Shown: positions 55,201 through 62,130 of the stretch, one piece after another
Layout: every line of letters begins with the position of its first letter
Numbering within the stretch: the first letter of the stretch is position 1
Source: Bacteroidia bacterium
GTDB taxonomy: Bacteria > Bacteroidota > Bacteroidia > J057
Length of the DNA: 64,000 nucleotides
Direction: 5' to 3'
NCBI GenBank assembly: GCA_041391665.1
Contig: JAWKNO010000002.1
Location: forward strand, 620,001 to 684,000
Translations under genes and position numbers: made by a program
Notes under the pieces: generated by a model
Database searches by the model: none
What the model saw: only the letters and a program-made list of their open reading frames with translations
Told to the model about the DNA's origin: nothing

Positions 55201-55370
55201 GGAAGAAACACAAATGCCGAGTCCGGCTCGGAAAGGTTGAGAAACTTCTGGCCTTTTTCCAGAAAAAAAACAATATCAGTCTGGCCACCGGTATGGGAGG
55301 GCGAAGATTGAGGAAATCCATTCCCCCAGAACCCAACGATACAGATAACCAGACTGAAAATTTTTTGCAT
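52233..55370 (-). CDS. TPR-CHAT caspase-like protease, signal peptide and C-terminal membrane anchor
   Basis: The start at ATG 55370 gives MQKIFSLVICIVGFWGNGFPQ, a signal peptide; a TTG 8 codons earlier is less likely. The 1045-aa product has about ten TPRs (about 40-460, e.g. ALDYYEQALRIRRRKLGEKHRLVASVYNNLGLV), a linker (about 470-650) and a CHAT domain (about 680-1010). The catalytic dyad is visible: His about 880 in IIHISSHARV, Cys about 921 in TLSACETGSG. A TM helix (about 1021-1042) then YRRK ends it, so the protease would face the periplasm. It follows a secreted-protein gene by 34 bases and is divergent from an ECF sigma/anti-sigma-like pair. Confidence 0.9.
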   Translation of the reverse strand: MQKIFSLVICIVGFWGNGFPQSSPSHTGGQTDIVFFLEKGQKFLNLSEPDSAFVFLPRAELLAEKYLSPEDPVRIRVLLANAAVHLALDHYPEAETRLQQAHTSATKAHIPDLEAESLISLGYAACATNRYPAAEGHLAKAESLLIAQTKPQPLLFAKLRFGQGYLLQLQQDYPLSLKKYAESRTLFEQALSPDDPEVARALNFAGQVYRAMGENENALKNHLQALAIQQKKLPEEHLEIARTYLYLGICAYQEGDYPAALDYYEQALRIRRRKLGEKHRLVASVYNNLGLVFWMEGQPRQALSYYTSAVSIYIELLGPEDIGVATGYNNMGLCYTDLKQFKEAIHYYSLALGIRIKRQGKDHPSLAGIYNNIGLAQLDAANYTQAMAGFREALRIGEQNEGFHQVRVGKYYSNIGRVYREMKDPIQALQWHQQALIHAITDYSDTNWCHNPPVESFPISPDFLEILHHKARSINDLPQNQANATCALETYLAAASLIDLMRVRYLSEDAKFRLARRASEIYADGITTARQLYLLSGKNPQYMDIALRFSEKQKAMVLLEALNTARAEKFGMLPEALIIREKQLRKTQTELKELLFEEKQKGGKSDSLVIAEMTAKLFTAGRQYDSLTRIFDTQYPRYYQLKYQSEPPGISDILGQLPPETGIVEYYLGSGNLHIFLITASRTEWMVVSDINNLSSMVKRFQESIFGGFRNIGVNDSLHLQWADQYVNLADSLYQRVFAPLTDAPLPEKLFLIPDGMLGYIPFDALLTSKPENAGAYRNYPYLIRRFTLSQHYSAALLFRSDNDPSDTKPLKHAVIFAPVFTEEMEMPGQKKPQPLIYSEEEAQKITRLTGGDIFLKRAASKSAFFEQAGKYQIIHISSHARVNDRDPMFSTIDFAEGETVNVLDLFGMEIQADLVTLSACETGSGELFSGEGIMSLARGFIYAGAKSIVNTLWEVNDAATAEIMTSFYESLSAGNSKDEALRNAKTGWLSRADHLMAHPYYWAGYIAVGDMSALPVSHLPVTLFLIAGVIVAIILTFFLIYRRK

Positions 55371-55404
55371 AAACAGGTGCGGATTTTCCGGCAATTATTT
55401 TCCG

Positions 55405-56025
55405 TCAATTGCCATATCGGTCATAACAATTCTGCACGCACTGGTCGTATTCGTTCAGCGTTCCTGCTGTACAAATGGATATTTCCCCGCAACCTCCGGC
55501 GTCACTGGTCGCAGTTTGGTTGTATTTATCGAGGAGTTTGCCCGCCAGATCGGCTTTGATGAGGTTGAAGAGTTCCTGCCGTGCACATGCATCGAGGCAG
55601 TCCTGAAGTTCATGGCTAAGGACAAGCTCTGCGGATTGCAGAACCAGCGAGCTGCCGATAATCGCAACTCTGTCCAGCGCAAACTGCCAGTAGGCGAGGA
55701 GGCCATCTTGTGTTTTGGTTACGGTCGTGACGCGACGATTGCCATTTTTGGTGATTTTTCCCAATGCGACAACCTGATTTTGCCCGACAACCATTCGAAC
55801 CAAAACATCTCCACCCTGAAGTTTGAGTTGCAGGTTCAGGCTCTGGTTGCCTTTTTTGAAGCGGTAACTGGCTTGTGAGGGTTGTTCATTTTTGCTCACC
55901 AGGTGCAGAAACGGGTAATTACTATTGCTGGAGACGTGGGCAGATACTTCAGAAAACGCCATTCCCCGAAGGAAAAAAAGCGCGAAGCAGATCATAAGAA
56001 TAGATGGAACGGAATAAGGTTTCAT
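55405..56025 (-). CDS. Hypothetical secreted Cys-rich protein of the CHAT locus
   Basis: The start at ATG 56025 gives MKPYSVPSILMICFALFFLRGMAFS, a signal peptide; 28 in-frame codons upstream lie in the intergenic region. The 206-aa protein has a beta-rich body (SLNLQLKLQGGDVLVRMVVG) and a C-terminal Cys cluster (QDCLDACARQ, GGCGEISICTA, DQCVQNCYDRY), probably disulfide-bonded. No family recognised. It is the first gene of the operon containing the CHAT protease and is directly opposite the sigma gene, so it may be a signal or substrate of that protease. Confidence 0.72.
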   Translation of the reverse strand: MKPYSVPSILMICFALFFLRGMAFSEVSAHVSSNSNYPFLHLVSKNEQPSQASYRFKKGNQSLNLQLKLQGGDVLVRMVVGQNQVVALGKITKNGNRRVTTVTKTQDGLLAYWQFALDRVAIIGSSLVLQSAELVLSHELQDCLDACARQELFNLIKADLAGKLLDKYNQTATSDAGGCGEISICTAGTLNEYDQCVQNCYDRYGN

Positions 56026-56064
56026 TACTGTTGTTTGTTTGAAAATGATACCTGTTGGTTCAGA

Positions 56065-56083
56065 TGACAAGCGTAAATGTAAC
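56065..56083 (-). promoter_or_regulatory. Possible ECF promoter word for the CHAT operon
   Basis: On the minus strand GTTACATTTA-N5-GTCA spans 56083 to 56065, 40 bases before the start of the first operon gene. The same word with the same spacing occurs on the plus strand at 56132-56150. A shared ECF-type promoter or regulator site is inferred. Confidence 0.45.
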
Positions 56084-56131
56084 AATCCATGAAGATTGTT
56101 GACGAACATTTTTAATATTTTATCTTTTCAG

Positions 56132-56150
56132 GTTACATTTATCCCCGTCA
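56132..56150 (+). promoter_or_regulatory. Possible ECF promoter word before the sigma gene
   Basis: GTTACATTTA-N5-GTCA at 56132-56150, the twin of the minus-strand copy at 56065-56083. It ends 11 bases before the sigma ATG and runs into AGGTGA, a likely ribosome-binding site, so transcription from it would give an almost leaderless message. Confidence 0.4.
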
Positions 56151-56161
56151 GGTGAACCAAT

Positions 56162-56761
56162 ATGATGAAAAGGCTCAACTATACAGATGAAGCGTTGATA
56201 AAAGCAATCAGGGAAGGAGGAACTGCCTGTGATGATGCGATGGAATTTCTGTACCGGCGGCATGTCGAACAGATTATTTCATTTATCACCGCGCGCAATG
56301 GCAGCAGAGAAGAGGCGAAGGATATTTTCCAGGATGCTTTGGTGAGTTTGCTGGTATCGGTCAGGGAAGGGAAATTTGCAGGAAAAAGTGCCCTTAACAC
56401 CTACCTGTACGCGATCAGCAAGAACCTCTGGTACCGGCGGTTTAACCGAAGCACGCGTGAAGAGGGGTATAAAAATGTCGGGGAAGAAGACGAAACCGAC
56501 ATTACCCCTGAGGTCAGCATTATGGATGCCGACCAGCGCGACCTGGTGAGAAACCTGCTGGACTCCCTCAAGGCAAAATGCCGCGAGGTGCTGGTGCGAT
56601 GGGCGGAGAAATATTCGATGAAGGAAATAGCCGACGAACTCGGTTATCAGAACGAGCAGGTAGTGAGAAACAAAAAAAACCACTGCCTCAGCGAGTTGAA
56701 AGAATTGATAAGAAACCACCCCGAAGCGCGCGCTTTAATAGAAGAATTGGTTGAGCGGTAG
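56162..56761 (+). CDS. ECF-type RNA polymerase sigma factor (CHAT locus)
   Basis: The 199-aa protein has region 2 (DDAMEFLYRRHVEQIISFITARNGSREEAKDIFQDALVSLL), YAISKNLWYRRF, and region 4 (CREVLVRWAEKYSMKEIADELGYQNEQVVRNKKNHCLSELK). Region 4 is of the YxNEQVVRNKKxxC type found in Bacteroidota sigma factors linked to TPR/CHAT proteins. AGGTGA precedes the ATG by 6 bases. It is divergent from the CHAT operon and 24 bases before the anti-sigma-like gene. Confidence 0.92.
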   Translation: MMKRLNYTDEALIKAIREGGTACDDAMEFLYRRHVEQIISFITARNGSREEAKDIFQDALVSLLVSVREGKFAGKSALNTYLYAISKNLWYRRFNRSTREEGYKNVGEEDETDITPEVSIMDADQRDLVRNLLDSLKAKCREVLVRWAEKYSMKEIADELGYQNEQVVRNKKNHCLSELKELIRNHPEARALIEELVER

Positions 56762-56785
56762 TTAGTTGGCAAAATTACGGGACTC

Positions 56786-57580
56786 ATGGCAAACAAAGAG
56801 CAAATGACAGAACAAATCGAAGCATACCTGGCCGAAGAAATGACACCGGAAGAGCGGGCAGCGTTTGAGGTACAGATACGCGACGATCAAACCCTGGCTG
56901 AAGAAGTAAAACTTCACCGTCAGACACATAAACTGCTGGAACTCTACACACAGGTTGACTATAAAGAAAAGCTGCGCCGCATCGACGCAGCCATGGAAGC
57001 CGCGCCAGAGGGAAAAACCATTCCCCTTTCCGGCCGGAAGAATATTTTTAGCCATCCGGTATTCCGGGCAGCAGCGGTTATCCTCCTGTTGCTCGCGAGT
57101 TCGTGGGTACTACTGTTTTACCGGTACGACCCTGACAGAATCGCAAGCGAGCAGTTTGAGCCCTACCGCGACGTGATCACCTATAAAGGCGACGTTTTGC
57201 CCTCCGATTCGCTGATTTTGGCGGCTATGGCGAGATATAATATGAAAGACTACGCCGACGCCCGGCAGACATTGGAAAAGACACTGGCACAATATCCCGA
57301 TTTGGCTGACGCCCGGTTTTACCTGGCGATGTCCCTCCTTGCCGAAGGCGAGGCAGCCGCATCCATCGGCCATTTGCAGCAGTTGACCAGCAACAGCAAG
57401 TACGGCGAAGTTTCCGAGTGGTACCTCGCCCTCGCCTGGCTGAAAGCCGGCGACCGAGACAAGGCCGTAGCCGTATTACAAAAAATCGCCAACAACCCCG
57501 GGCACGGCTACAAAGAAAAAGCCGGAGCCCTGCTACAAAACCTCACCAGCATCTGGTGGTCTGTACCCGGAGTGGGGTAG
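56786..57580 (+). CDS. One-TM TPR protein, probable anti-sigma factor
   Basis: The 264-aa protein has a cytosolic helical N-terminus (about 1-90, MTEQIEAYLAEEMTPEERAAFEVQIRDDQ, similar to zinc-free anti-sigma domains), a TM helix (about 93-112) and a periplasmic part with TPRs (about 140-255, e.g. DYADARQTLEKTLAQYPDLADARFYLAMSLLAEG). The start of the family resembles anti-sigma proteins of this kind in Bacteroidota. It is directly downstream of the sigma gene. The periplasmic TPRs could be the input domain. Confidence 0.78.
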   Translation: MANKEQMTEQIEAYLAEEMTPEERAAFEVQIRDDQTLAEEVKLHRQTHKLLELYTQVDYKEKLRRIDAAMEAAPEGKTIPLSGRKNIFSHPVFRAAAVILLLLASSWVLLFYRYDPDRIASEQFEPYRDVITYKGDVLPSDSLILAAMARYNMKDYADARQTLEKTLAQYPDLADARFYLAMSLLAEGEAAASIGHLQQLTSNSKYGEVSEWYLALAWLKAGDRDKAVAVLQKIANNPGHGYKEKAGALLQNLTSIWWSVPGVG

Positions 57581-58038
57581 GGCGTGTCCGGTGGGGTTCG
57601 ACTCCGCTCACCCACCGGATTGAGAGGGCCTCACCCACCGGTTTTGGCGCGCCTTGCGGCGCATCTGACCGGCGGCTGAGGAGGCTCGAAGCCCCGGTCG
57701 CATGGGCGCGCTGCGGCGCGCAACATAAAGAAAAAAATAAATGGGTGGCCCGATTGGCTACAAACATGTGACTCCTCCGGAGTCGTGGCTTCGCCTTATA
57801 CCAAAACCATCCAACGGATGAAAGAGGAAAAGGTCCCTCCTCCCGTTGGTCGTTCGGGATGACGGCTGGTGTTAGTATAAATATGCTTCTCCGGCCGGAG
57901 AAGCGCGTTATTAAGACGACATTTCGTCATCTCCGAAGGAGTCCCCGGGACCCGAACGAGCGATAGCGAGCCAAAGGCCCCTTTCGGGGGAGGGACCTTC
58001 TAAAAAGCCGGGAGGAAATCCCCGCGTTTACAGATATT

Positions 58039-58092
58039 ATTCGTGCCATTCGTGCCATTCGTGCCATTCGTGCCATTCGCGTCATTCGTGGC
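58039..58092. repeat. 9-bp tandem array (ATTCGTGCC)
   Basis: Four exact ATTCGTGCC units (58039-58074) are followed by ATTCGCGTC and ATTCGTGGC. A three-unit version recurs at 58292-58318. Each array leads into the 55-bp direct repeat. Confidence 0.9.
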
Positions 58093-58364
58093 TTTTACCT
58101 TTTAGCGTGGAAAATATTGTCGCAAACGTGCCGAAGGCCCCAGCAAACCCAAAATACCACTCCTTCGGAGTTTGATGATTTACCCATTGCACATTTCTAT
58201 AAAAATGTCATCCCTTCGGGATTTTCGCCTGTGGCGAAGGGGAACAGATTATTTTATAAGAATATTCGTGTTAAAAAATACCCCAGACACCATTCGTGCC
58301 ATTCGCATCATTCGTGGCTTTTACCTTTTAGCGTGGAAAATATTGTCGCAAACGTGCCGAAGGC
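58084..58364. repeat. 55-bp perfect direct repeat pair, 226 bp apart
   Basis: The blocks 58084-58138 and 58310-58364 read the same from ATTCGTGGC through GCCGAAGGC; they differ right after. Both are entered from an ATTCG-type array, so a duplicated unit of array plus tail is likely. Confidence 0.88.
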
Positions 58365-58437
58365 ACCTTATTTTCAAGAAAATATCTTCTTGTGCAAACA
58401 ATCCGGACCCTTCGTAGATTTACAAAGAAAATTTTCT

Positions 58438-59904
58438 GTGAAAAATCGCCAACATGCTGTTATAGTCGGGGCCGGGATCGCAGGGATCGCGATCGCCATT
58501 CGCCTGAAAGTCAGGGGATACACTGTGTCTGTGTATGAAAAAAATCCCCGCCCCGGGGGCAAACTTTCGGAAATAATCGCAGATGGCTTCCGCTTTGATG
58601 CCGGGCCTTCGCTGTTTACGCTGCCAGGGCTGGTGGAGGAACTCTTTTCCCTTGCCGGCAAAAATCCGAAAGACTACTTTGCCTACGAGTTGCTCCCCGT
58701 CATTACCCAATATTTTTACCCCGACGGCACGCAGATTCAGGCGTGGAGCGATCCGGTGGCTTTTGCAGAAGAACTGCAACAAAAGACGGGTGAAGACAAA
58801 TCGCGCGTCCTCCGCTGGCTTAAAAAGAGTGAGGTGCTCTACGGCATTACCCATCACGTGTTCCTCGAACGTTCGCTCCACAAACTTTCGACCTACCTGC
58901 GCTGGGATACGCTGGTCTCGGCCCTGCAATTGCACCGCATCGACGCTTTCCGCACGATGGCACGCGCCAATAAAAAGCAGTTTCGCGATCCGCGGGTGGT
59001 GCAGTTGTTTAACCGCTACGCTACCTACAATGGCTCCGACCCCTACCAGGCTCCCGCAACGCTTAATATTATCCCGCACCTCGAACACAATCTCGGCGCT
59101 TATTTCCCCGCCAAAGGCATGTATTCGATTACTACCAGCCTGTACCAGCTCGCAGAAGAACTGGGGGTGCATTTTTCTTTTGACACCGGGGTGGAGAAAA
59201 TTCTGGTTGAAAATAAGCGCGTGAAAGGGGTTCGGGTAAATGGAGCCAAAATCGCCGCAGACGTCGTCGTAAGCAATGCGGATGTCGTGCCGACTTACCG
59301 CCATTTGCTGTCTGATCTTCCCGCACCTGAAAAAATCCTCCGCCAGCCGCGATCCAGTTCTGCGCTGATTTTTTACTGGGGAATCCAAAAAACATTCCCC
59401 CAACTGGATCTGCACAATATCTTCTTCAGTGAAAATTATGAGGAGGAATTCCGGAAAATCTGGCAGGAAAAAGCCATTTTCCACGACCCGACGGTCTATG
59501 TGTATATCAGCAGTAAACAAAACCCTGAAGATGCGCCCGAAGGCTGTGAAAACTGGTTTGTGATGATCAATGTTCCGGCGAATTCGGGGCAGGACTGGGA
59601 TCGCCTGATCAAAAATGCACGGGAAAATATTCTCCTGAAACTCGAAAAAATGCTGGGAGAATCGGTGGAGGCGTTTATTCTAACGGAAAAAGTTCTCGAC
59701 CCGCGCACCATTGACTCCCGGACTTCTTCTTTCCAGGGGGCGCTGTACGGCAATAGCTCCAACAATAAATTTGCGGCATTTTTGCGGCATCCCAATTTTC
59801 ATCCGGACATAAATGGCCTGTATTTTTGTGGGGGAAGTGTGCATCCGGGGGGCGGGATTCCGCTTTGTTTGCTTTCGGCGAAGATTGTGGATGGGATGGT
59901 TTAA
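58438..59904 (+). CDS. Carotenoid desaturase, CrtD/CrtI-like
   Basis: The start at GTG 58438 gives 488 aa, the usual length; the open frame upstream to 58117 runs through repeats and is discarded. The FAD motif VIVGAGIAGIAIAIRLKVRGYTVSVYEKNPRPGGK (about 7-41) is followed by GFRFDAGPSLFTLPGLVEELF and the C-terminal GLYFCGGSVHPGGGIPLCLLSAKIV. FDxGPS with LFxxP fits CrtD-type 1-hydroxycarotenoid desaturases of Bacteroidota, but CrtI cannot be excluded. It inserts double bonds into carotenoids at the membrane. An acyltransferase follows after 325 bases. Confidence 0.85.
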   Translation: MKNRQHAVIVGAGIAGIAIAIRLKVRGYTVSVYEKNPRPGGKLSEIIADGFRFDAGPSLFTLPGLVEELFSLAGKNPKDYFAYELLPVITQYFYPDGTQIQAWSDPVAFAEELQQKTGEDKSRVLRWLKKSEVLYGITHHVFLERSLHKLSTYLRWDTLVSALQLHRIDAFRTMARANKKQFRDPRVVQLFNRYATYNGSDPYQAPATLNIIPHLEHNLGAYFPAKGMYSITTSLYQLAEELGVHFSFDTGVEKILVENKRVKGVRVNGAKIAADVVVSNADVVPTYRHLLSDLPAPEKILRQPRSSSALIFYWGIQKTFPQLDLHNIFFSENYEEEFRKIWQEKAIFHDPTVYVYISSKQNPEDAPEGCENWFVMINVPANSGQDWDRLIKNARENILLKLEKMLGESVEAFILTEKVLDPRTIDSRTSSFQGALYGNSSNNKFAAFLRHPNFHPDINGLYFCGGSVHPGGGIPLCLLSAKIVDGMV

Positions 59905-59906
59905 TT

Positions 59907-59931
59907 GCTACTTTTTTTAGAAAAAAGTAGC
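59907..59931 (+). terminator. Likely terminator hairpin
   Basis: GCTACTTTTTT (59907-59917) pairs with AAAAAAGTAGC (59921-59931) with a 3-base loop, 3 bases after the desaturase stop. The T tract is inside the stem, so termination strength is uncertain. Confidence 0.5.
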
Positions 59932-60229
59932 GCAAAAAATCGGAAAATTCTATGCCGCGCCGCAAGCCGCCCCAGCCGCCGAATTTTCCTGGCCCGCGCA
60001 GGTTTGGGGATTGAATGTTACTGAATGATATACCTATTGGCACCATAAAAAACACAGACGCAAAGTGTATTTGATAAAAGCTACCTCTGCGATACTCTGC
60101 GTGGTACTTTGCGGGAATCTGCGTTCAAGAACGTGAAACTGATCTTCGATCAGCAATTCGAAGGTTCACGCAGAGGACGCAGAGTTTCGCAAAGGAATCA
60201 CAGAATATATTTTCGAAATTTTATTTAAT
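59932..60229. repeat. Non-coding gap with inverted repeats
   Basis: No gene is seen. The stretch holds CTGATC-TTC-GATCAG (60139-60153) nested between CGTGAA (60132-60137) and TTCACG (60165-60170), and CTCTGCG/CGCAGAG words on both sides (left about 60088-60105, right about 60169-60183). This looks like a structured, perhaps dispersed, intergenic element. Confidence 0.6.
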
Positions 60230-60865
60230 ATGATTGTCGCTTCTCCTTCTCTCTTTGGCCGTTTTTTCTGGGAAAATTTCAGTGCCTGGTCGATGCGGGT
60301 CTGTTTCCGCAAGGTGGAATATGACCGGGAACTGAAAATTGCGCCGGATAAGGCGCTGTTGCTGATCGGCAATCATATCAGCTGGTGGGATGGTTTCTGG
60401 CCCATGATGCTCAATAAATGGTTTTTCCGGAAGGAATACCACGTCATGATGCTGGAATCAGAATTGAGCAAACGGCTTTTTATGACCAAAGGCGGGGCTT
60501 TTTCTATCAATCCGGGCAATCGCTCGATGGTCGAAACGATTCGCTATACAGCGAGCCTGCTCGAAAATCCGGCGAATATGGTGCTGATGTACCCGCAGGG
60601 GAAAATCCATTCGATCTACGACGACAATTTTGTCTTCCAGCCCGGACTTGAAAAAATCTATCAACGATGTACCAAACCATTTCAGACAGTGTTTTTTGCG
60701 TCTATGGTTGATTATGGTTCTTTTCCCCGTCCTTTGCTCCGGATGTATCTTTCGGTTTACAGCGGCGGTTTTTCGGCAGAAGAAATCACTCAGGCCTACC
60801 GGCAATTTTACGCTACTGCGCGGGAACGGCAGAAGCAGCAGGTTCCTGCAGCATCCGAACCGTGA
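60230..60865 (+). CDS. PlsC-like lysophospholipid/carotenoid acyltransferase
   Basis: The 211-aa protein has the acyltransferase HX4D motif in GNHISWWDGFWP (about 47-58), FSINPGNRSMVETI for motif 2 and LMYPQGKIHSIY (about 120-131) for motif 3. It would acylate a glycerol phosphate, or a carotenoid glycoside as with neighbours of CrtD in other Bacteroidota. A basic C-terminal tail (ARERQKQQVPAASEP) follows. Its last 53 bases overlap the convergent DUF5723 gene. Confidence 0.87.
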   Translation: MIVASPSLFGRFFWENFSAWSMRVCFRKVEYDRELKIAPDKALLLIGNHISWWDGFWPMMLNKWFFRKEYHVMMLESELSKRLFMTKGGAFSINPGNRSMVETIRYTASLLENPANMVLMYPQGKIHSIYDDNFVFQPGLEKIYQRCTKPFQTVFFASMVDYGSFPRPLLRMYLSVYSGGFSAEEITQAYRQFYATARERQKQQVPAASEP

Positions 60866-62126
60866 TTCCGCCCTGAAGGGCAAATCCACGCGCTGTTTCG
60901 GGAGAAATGAGCCCGGCGGCATTGTCGGCTGCGACAAAGAGACTGACGCCATACTGATCAGCCAAAGACACATTTGCCCTGACAAATCCGCCAAATCCGA
61001 AACCTTCCATTCCCCCGACAAAAGCATTAACCCCAATCGTCAGGGGCCTCCACAACTGGTGGGAATAGCCGACGTTTACGAGGGGTGTTGGTGTCCAGGC
61101 TGCATATTGTGAAAAGCCGCCATTGACTGATGCGGAGATGGTTTTTCCGGTAGAAAATTCCCACGAACCGCCAATCGAAAAGTTGCCGGGCATATTCATC
61201 CGGTAGGTGCCGCTGGCTGAGTCTGGGAAAAATAATTCCTGCAGCGTATCGGGCGTAAAAAGCTGCCCGCCGGTGGAAAAATCTGTGTCGATAAACTGAT
61301 TCAAATCCACGCCTTCATAAGAAATAGAAACCTGATTGTCTCTGCGTATGCCATTCCAACTGATAAAACCCAAATCGCGCACCGCTGCCTGAAGCAGTAT
61401 TTTTTCATTGGGTTGATATACAAAACCCAGATCTGCGCCCAGGCCTGCACCGCTTTTTCCGTTGAAAATCTGATAGTTGCTGTTGAGCCGGATATCACTG
61501 CCATCTTCAGCCGTAAACAGCGAATAACTCAGATTGTCGGTAAAATTGCCATAGCTGCCGATCAATGCTTTCAGGCGCAGCCCGATGGAAAAATCTCCGG
61601 CTTTCCAGGCTGAACCTACGCCTATTTCCCGGAAGCGGAGGTTTCGGAGGGTGATGTTTTCATCTGTTACGGTTTGTCCGGCGTAGGGCGCATTTCCGTA
61701 AAGGATGAGTCCGGCTGTGGAGGGATTGTTGATGCGGAAATACCCGCCCTGAAAGTCGCGAAATGAAATGCTGATCCGCTGGTTTTTGACTGCCAGATTG
61801 AGCATCGCCAATTGGTTGAAGCCAAGCCGAAGTCGGTTATCGTCACCCATTTGCCCGACCAATACATCTTTTTCTTCCTTGCTGATAAAGCTGTCGTCCA
61901 TCAGCAAACGGTTTACACTCAGGGTATTGGCGGCTAAGCCGTATTCTCCGCCGACCCCCACACTGAAAGATTTCATCTGGTGAATGGAGAGAAAGGCGGG
62001 TTGTGAAAACTGCGCCGTAATTTCTTCAGGCTGAAACTGTATTTGTAATCCCGACTGCGCCCTCAGGGTGGCAATCGAAAAAATCAGGAAAATCAGGAGG
62101 TACATCCTCCGCAAATATGCTGTCAT
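60813..62126 (-). CDS. DUF5723-family outer-membrane protein
   Basis: The 437-aa protein has a signal peptide (about 1-23, MTAYLRRMYLLIFLIFSIATLRAQ) and a strand-rich barrel body similar to PorP/DUF5723 proteins, with many F/Y at strand ends (e.g. VNVGYSHQLWRPLTIGVNAFVGGMEGFGFGGFVRANVSLADQYG). An ATG at 62105 would also serve as start. Its 3' end overlaps the acyltransferase gene by 53 bases. It lies 4 bases after the large upstream gene, so the two are an operon. Confidence 0.82.
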   Translation of the reverse strand: MTAYLRRMYLLIFLIFSIATLRAQSGLQIQFQPEEITAQFSQPAFLSIHQMKSFSVGVGGEYGLAANTLSVNRLLMDDSFISKEEKDVLVGQMGDDNRLRLGFNQLAMLNLAVKNQRISISFRDFQGGYFRINNPSTAGLILYGNAPYAGQTVTDENITLRNLRFREIGVGSAWKAGDFSIGLRLKALIGSYGNFTDNLSYSLFTAEDGSDIRLNSNYQIFNGKSGAGLGADLGFVYQPNEKILLQAAVRDLGFISWNGIRRDNQVSISYEGVDLNQFIDTDFSTGGQLFTPDTLQELFFPDSASGTYRMNMPGNFSIGGSWEFSTGKTISASVNGGFSQYAAWTPTPLVNVGYSHQLWRPLTIGVNAFVGGMEGFGFGGFVRANVSLADQYGVSLFVAADNAAGLISPETARGFALQGGITVRMLQEPAASAVPAQ

Positions 62127-62130
62127 ACAA

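Larger units (their letters stand above)
57581..58437. repeat. Repeat-dense non-coding region
   Basis: No convincing gene lies in these 857 bases. They hold two copies of CTCACCCACCGG (57607-57618, 57630-57641) with an opposite CCGGTGGG near 57588; a hairpin GACTCC-TCC-GGAGTC (57770-57784); AAGGTCCCTCC (57830) paired with GGAGGGACCTT (57989) 150 bases on; a perfect palindrome GCTTCTCCGGCCGGAGAAGC (57885-57904); small hairpins with GAA or TTC loops (57931-57941, 58159-58171, 58210-58222); a 9-bp array; and a 55-bp direct repeat (58084-58138 and 58310-58364). One frame stays open to the next gene from 58117 but translates the repeats, so it is not counted as coding. Confidence 0.8.

Noticed and set aside
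57418..57771. Open frame of 117 codons across the end of the TPR gene and the repeat region
   Set aside because: It shares bases with the TPR gene in another frame and then translates repeats and the inverted CCACCGG words.
58039..58092. Tandem array as CRISPR
   Set aside because: Units are 9 bp with no unique spacers between them and no cas genes are near.
58117..58437. N-terminal extension of the carotenoid desaturase by 107 residues
   Set aside because: It translates the 9-mer array and the 55-bp repeat, has no family similarity, and the FAD motif starts right after GTG 58438.
58420..59520. Open frame of 366 codons opposite the desaturase
   Set aside because: It mirrors the conserved desaturase codons and has no recognisable protein features.
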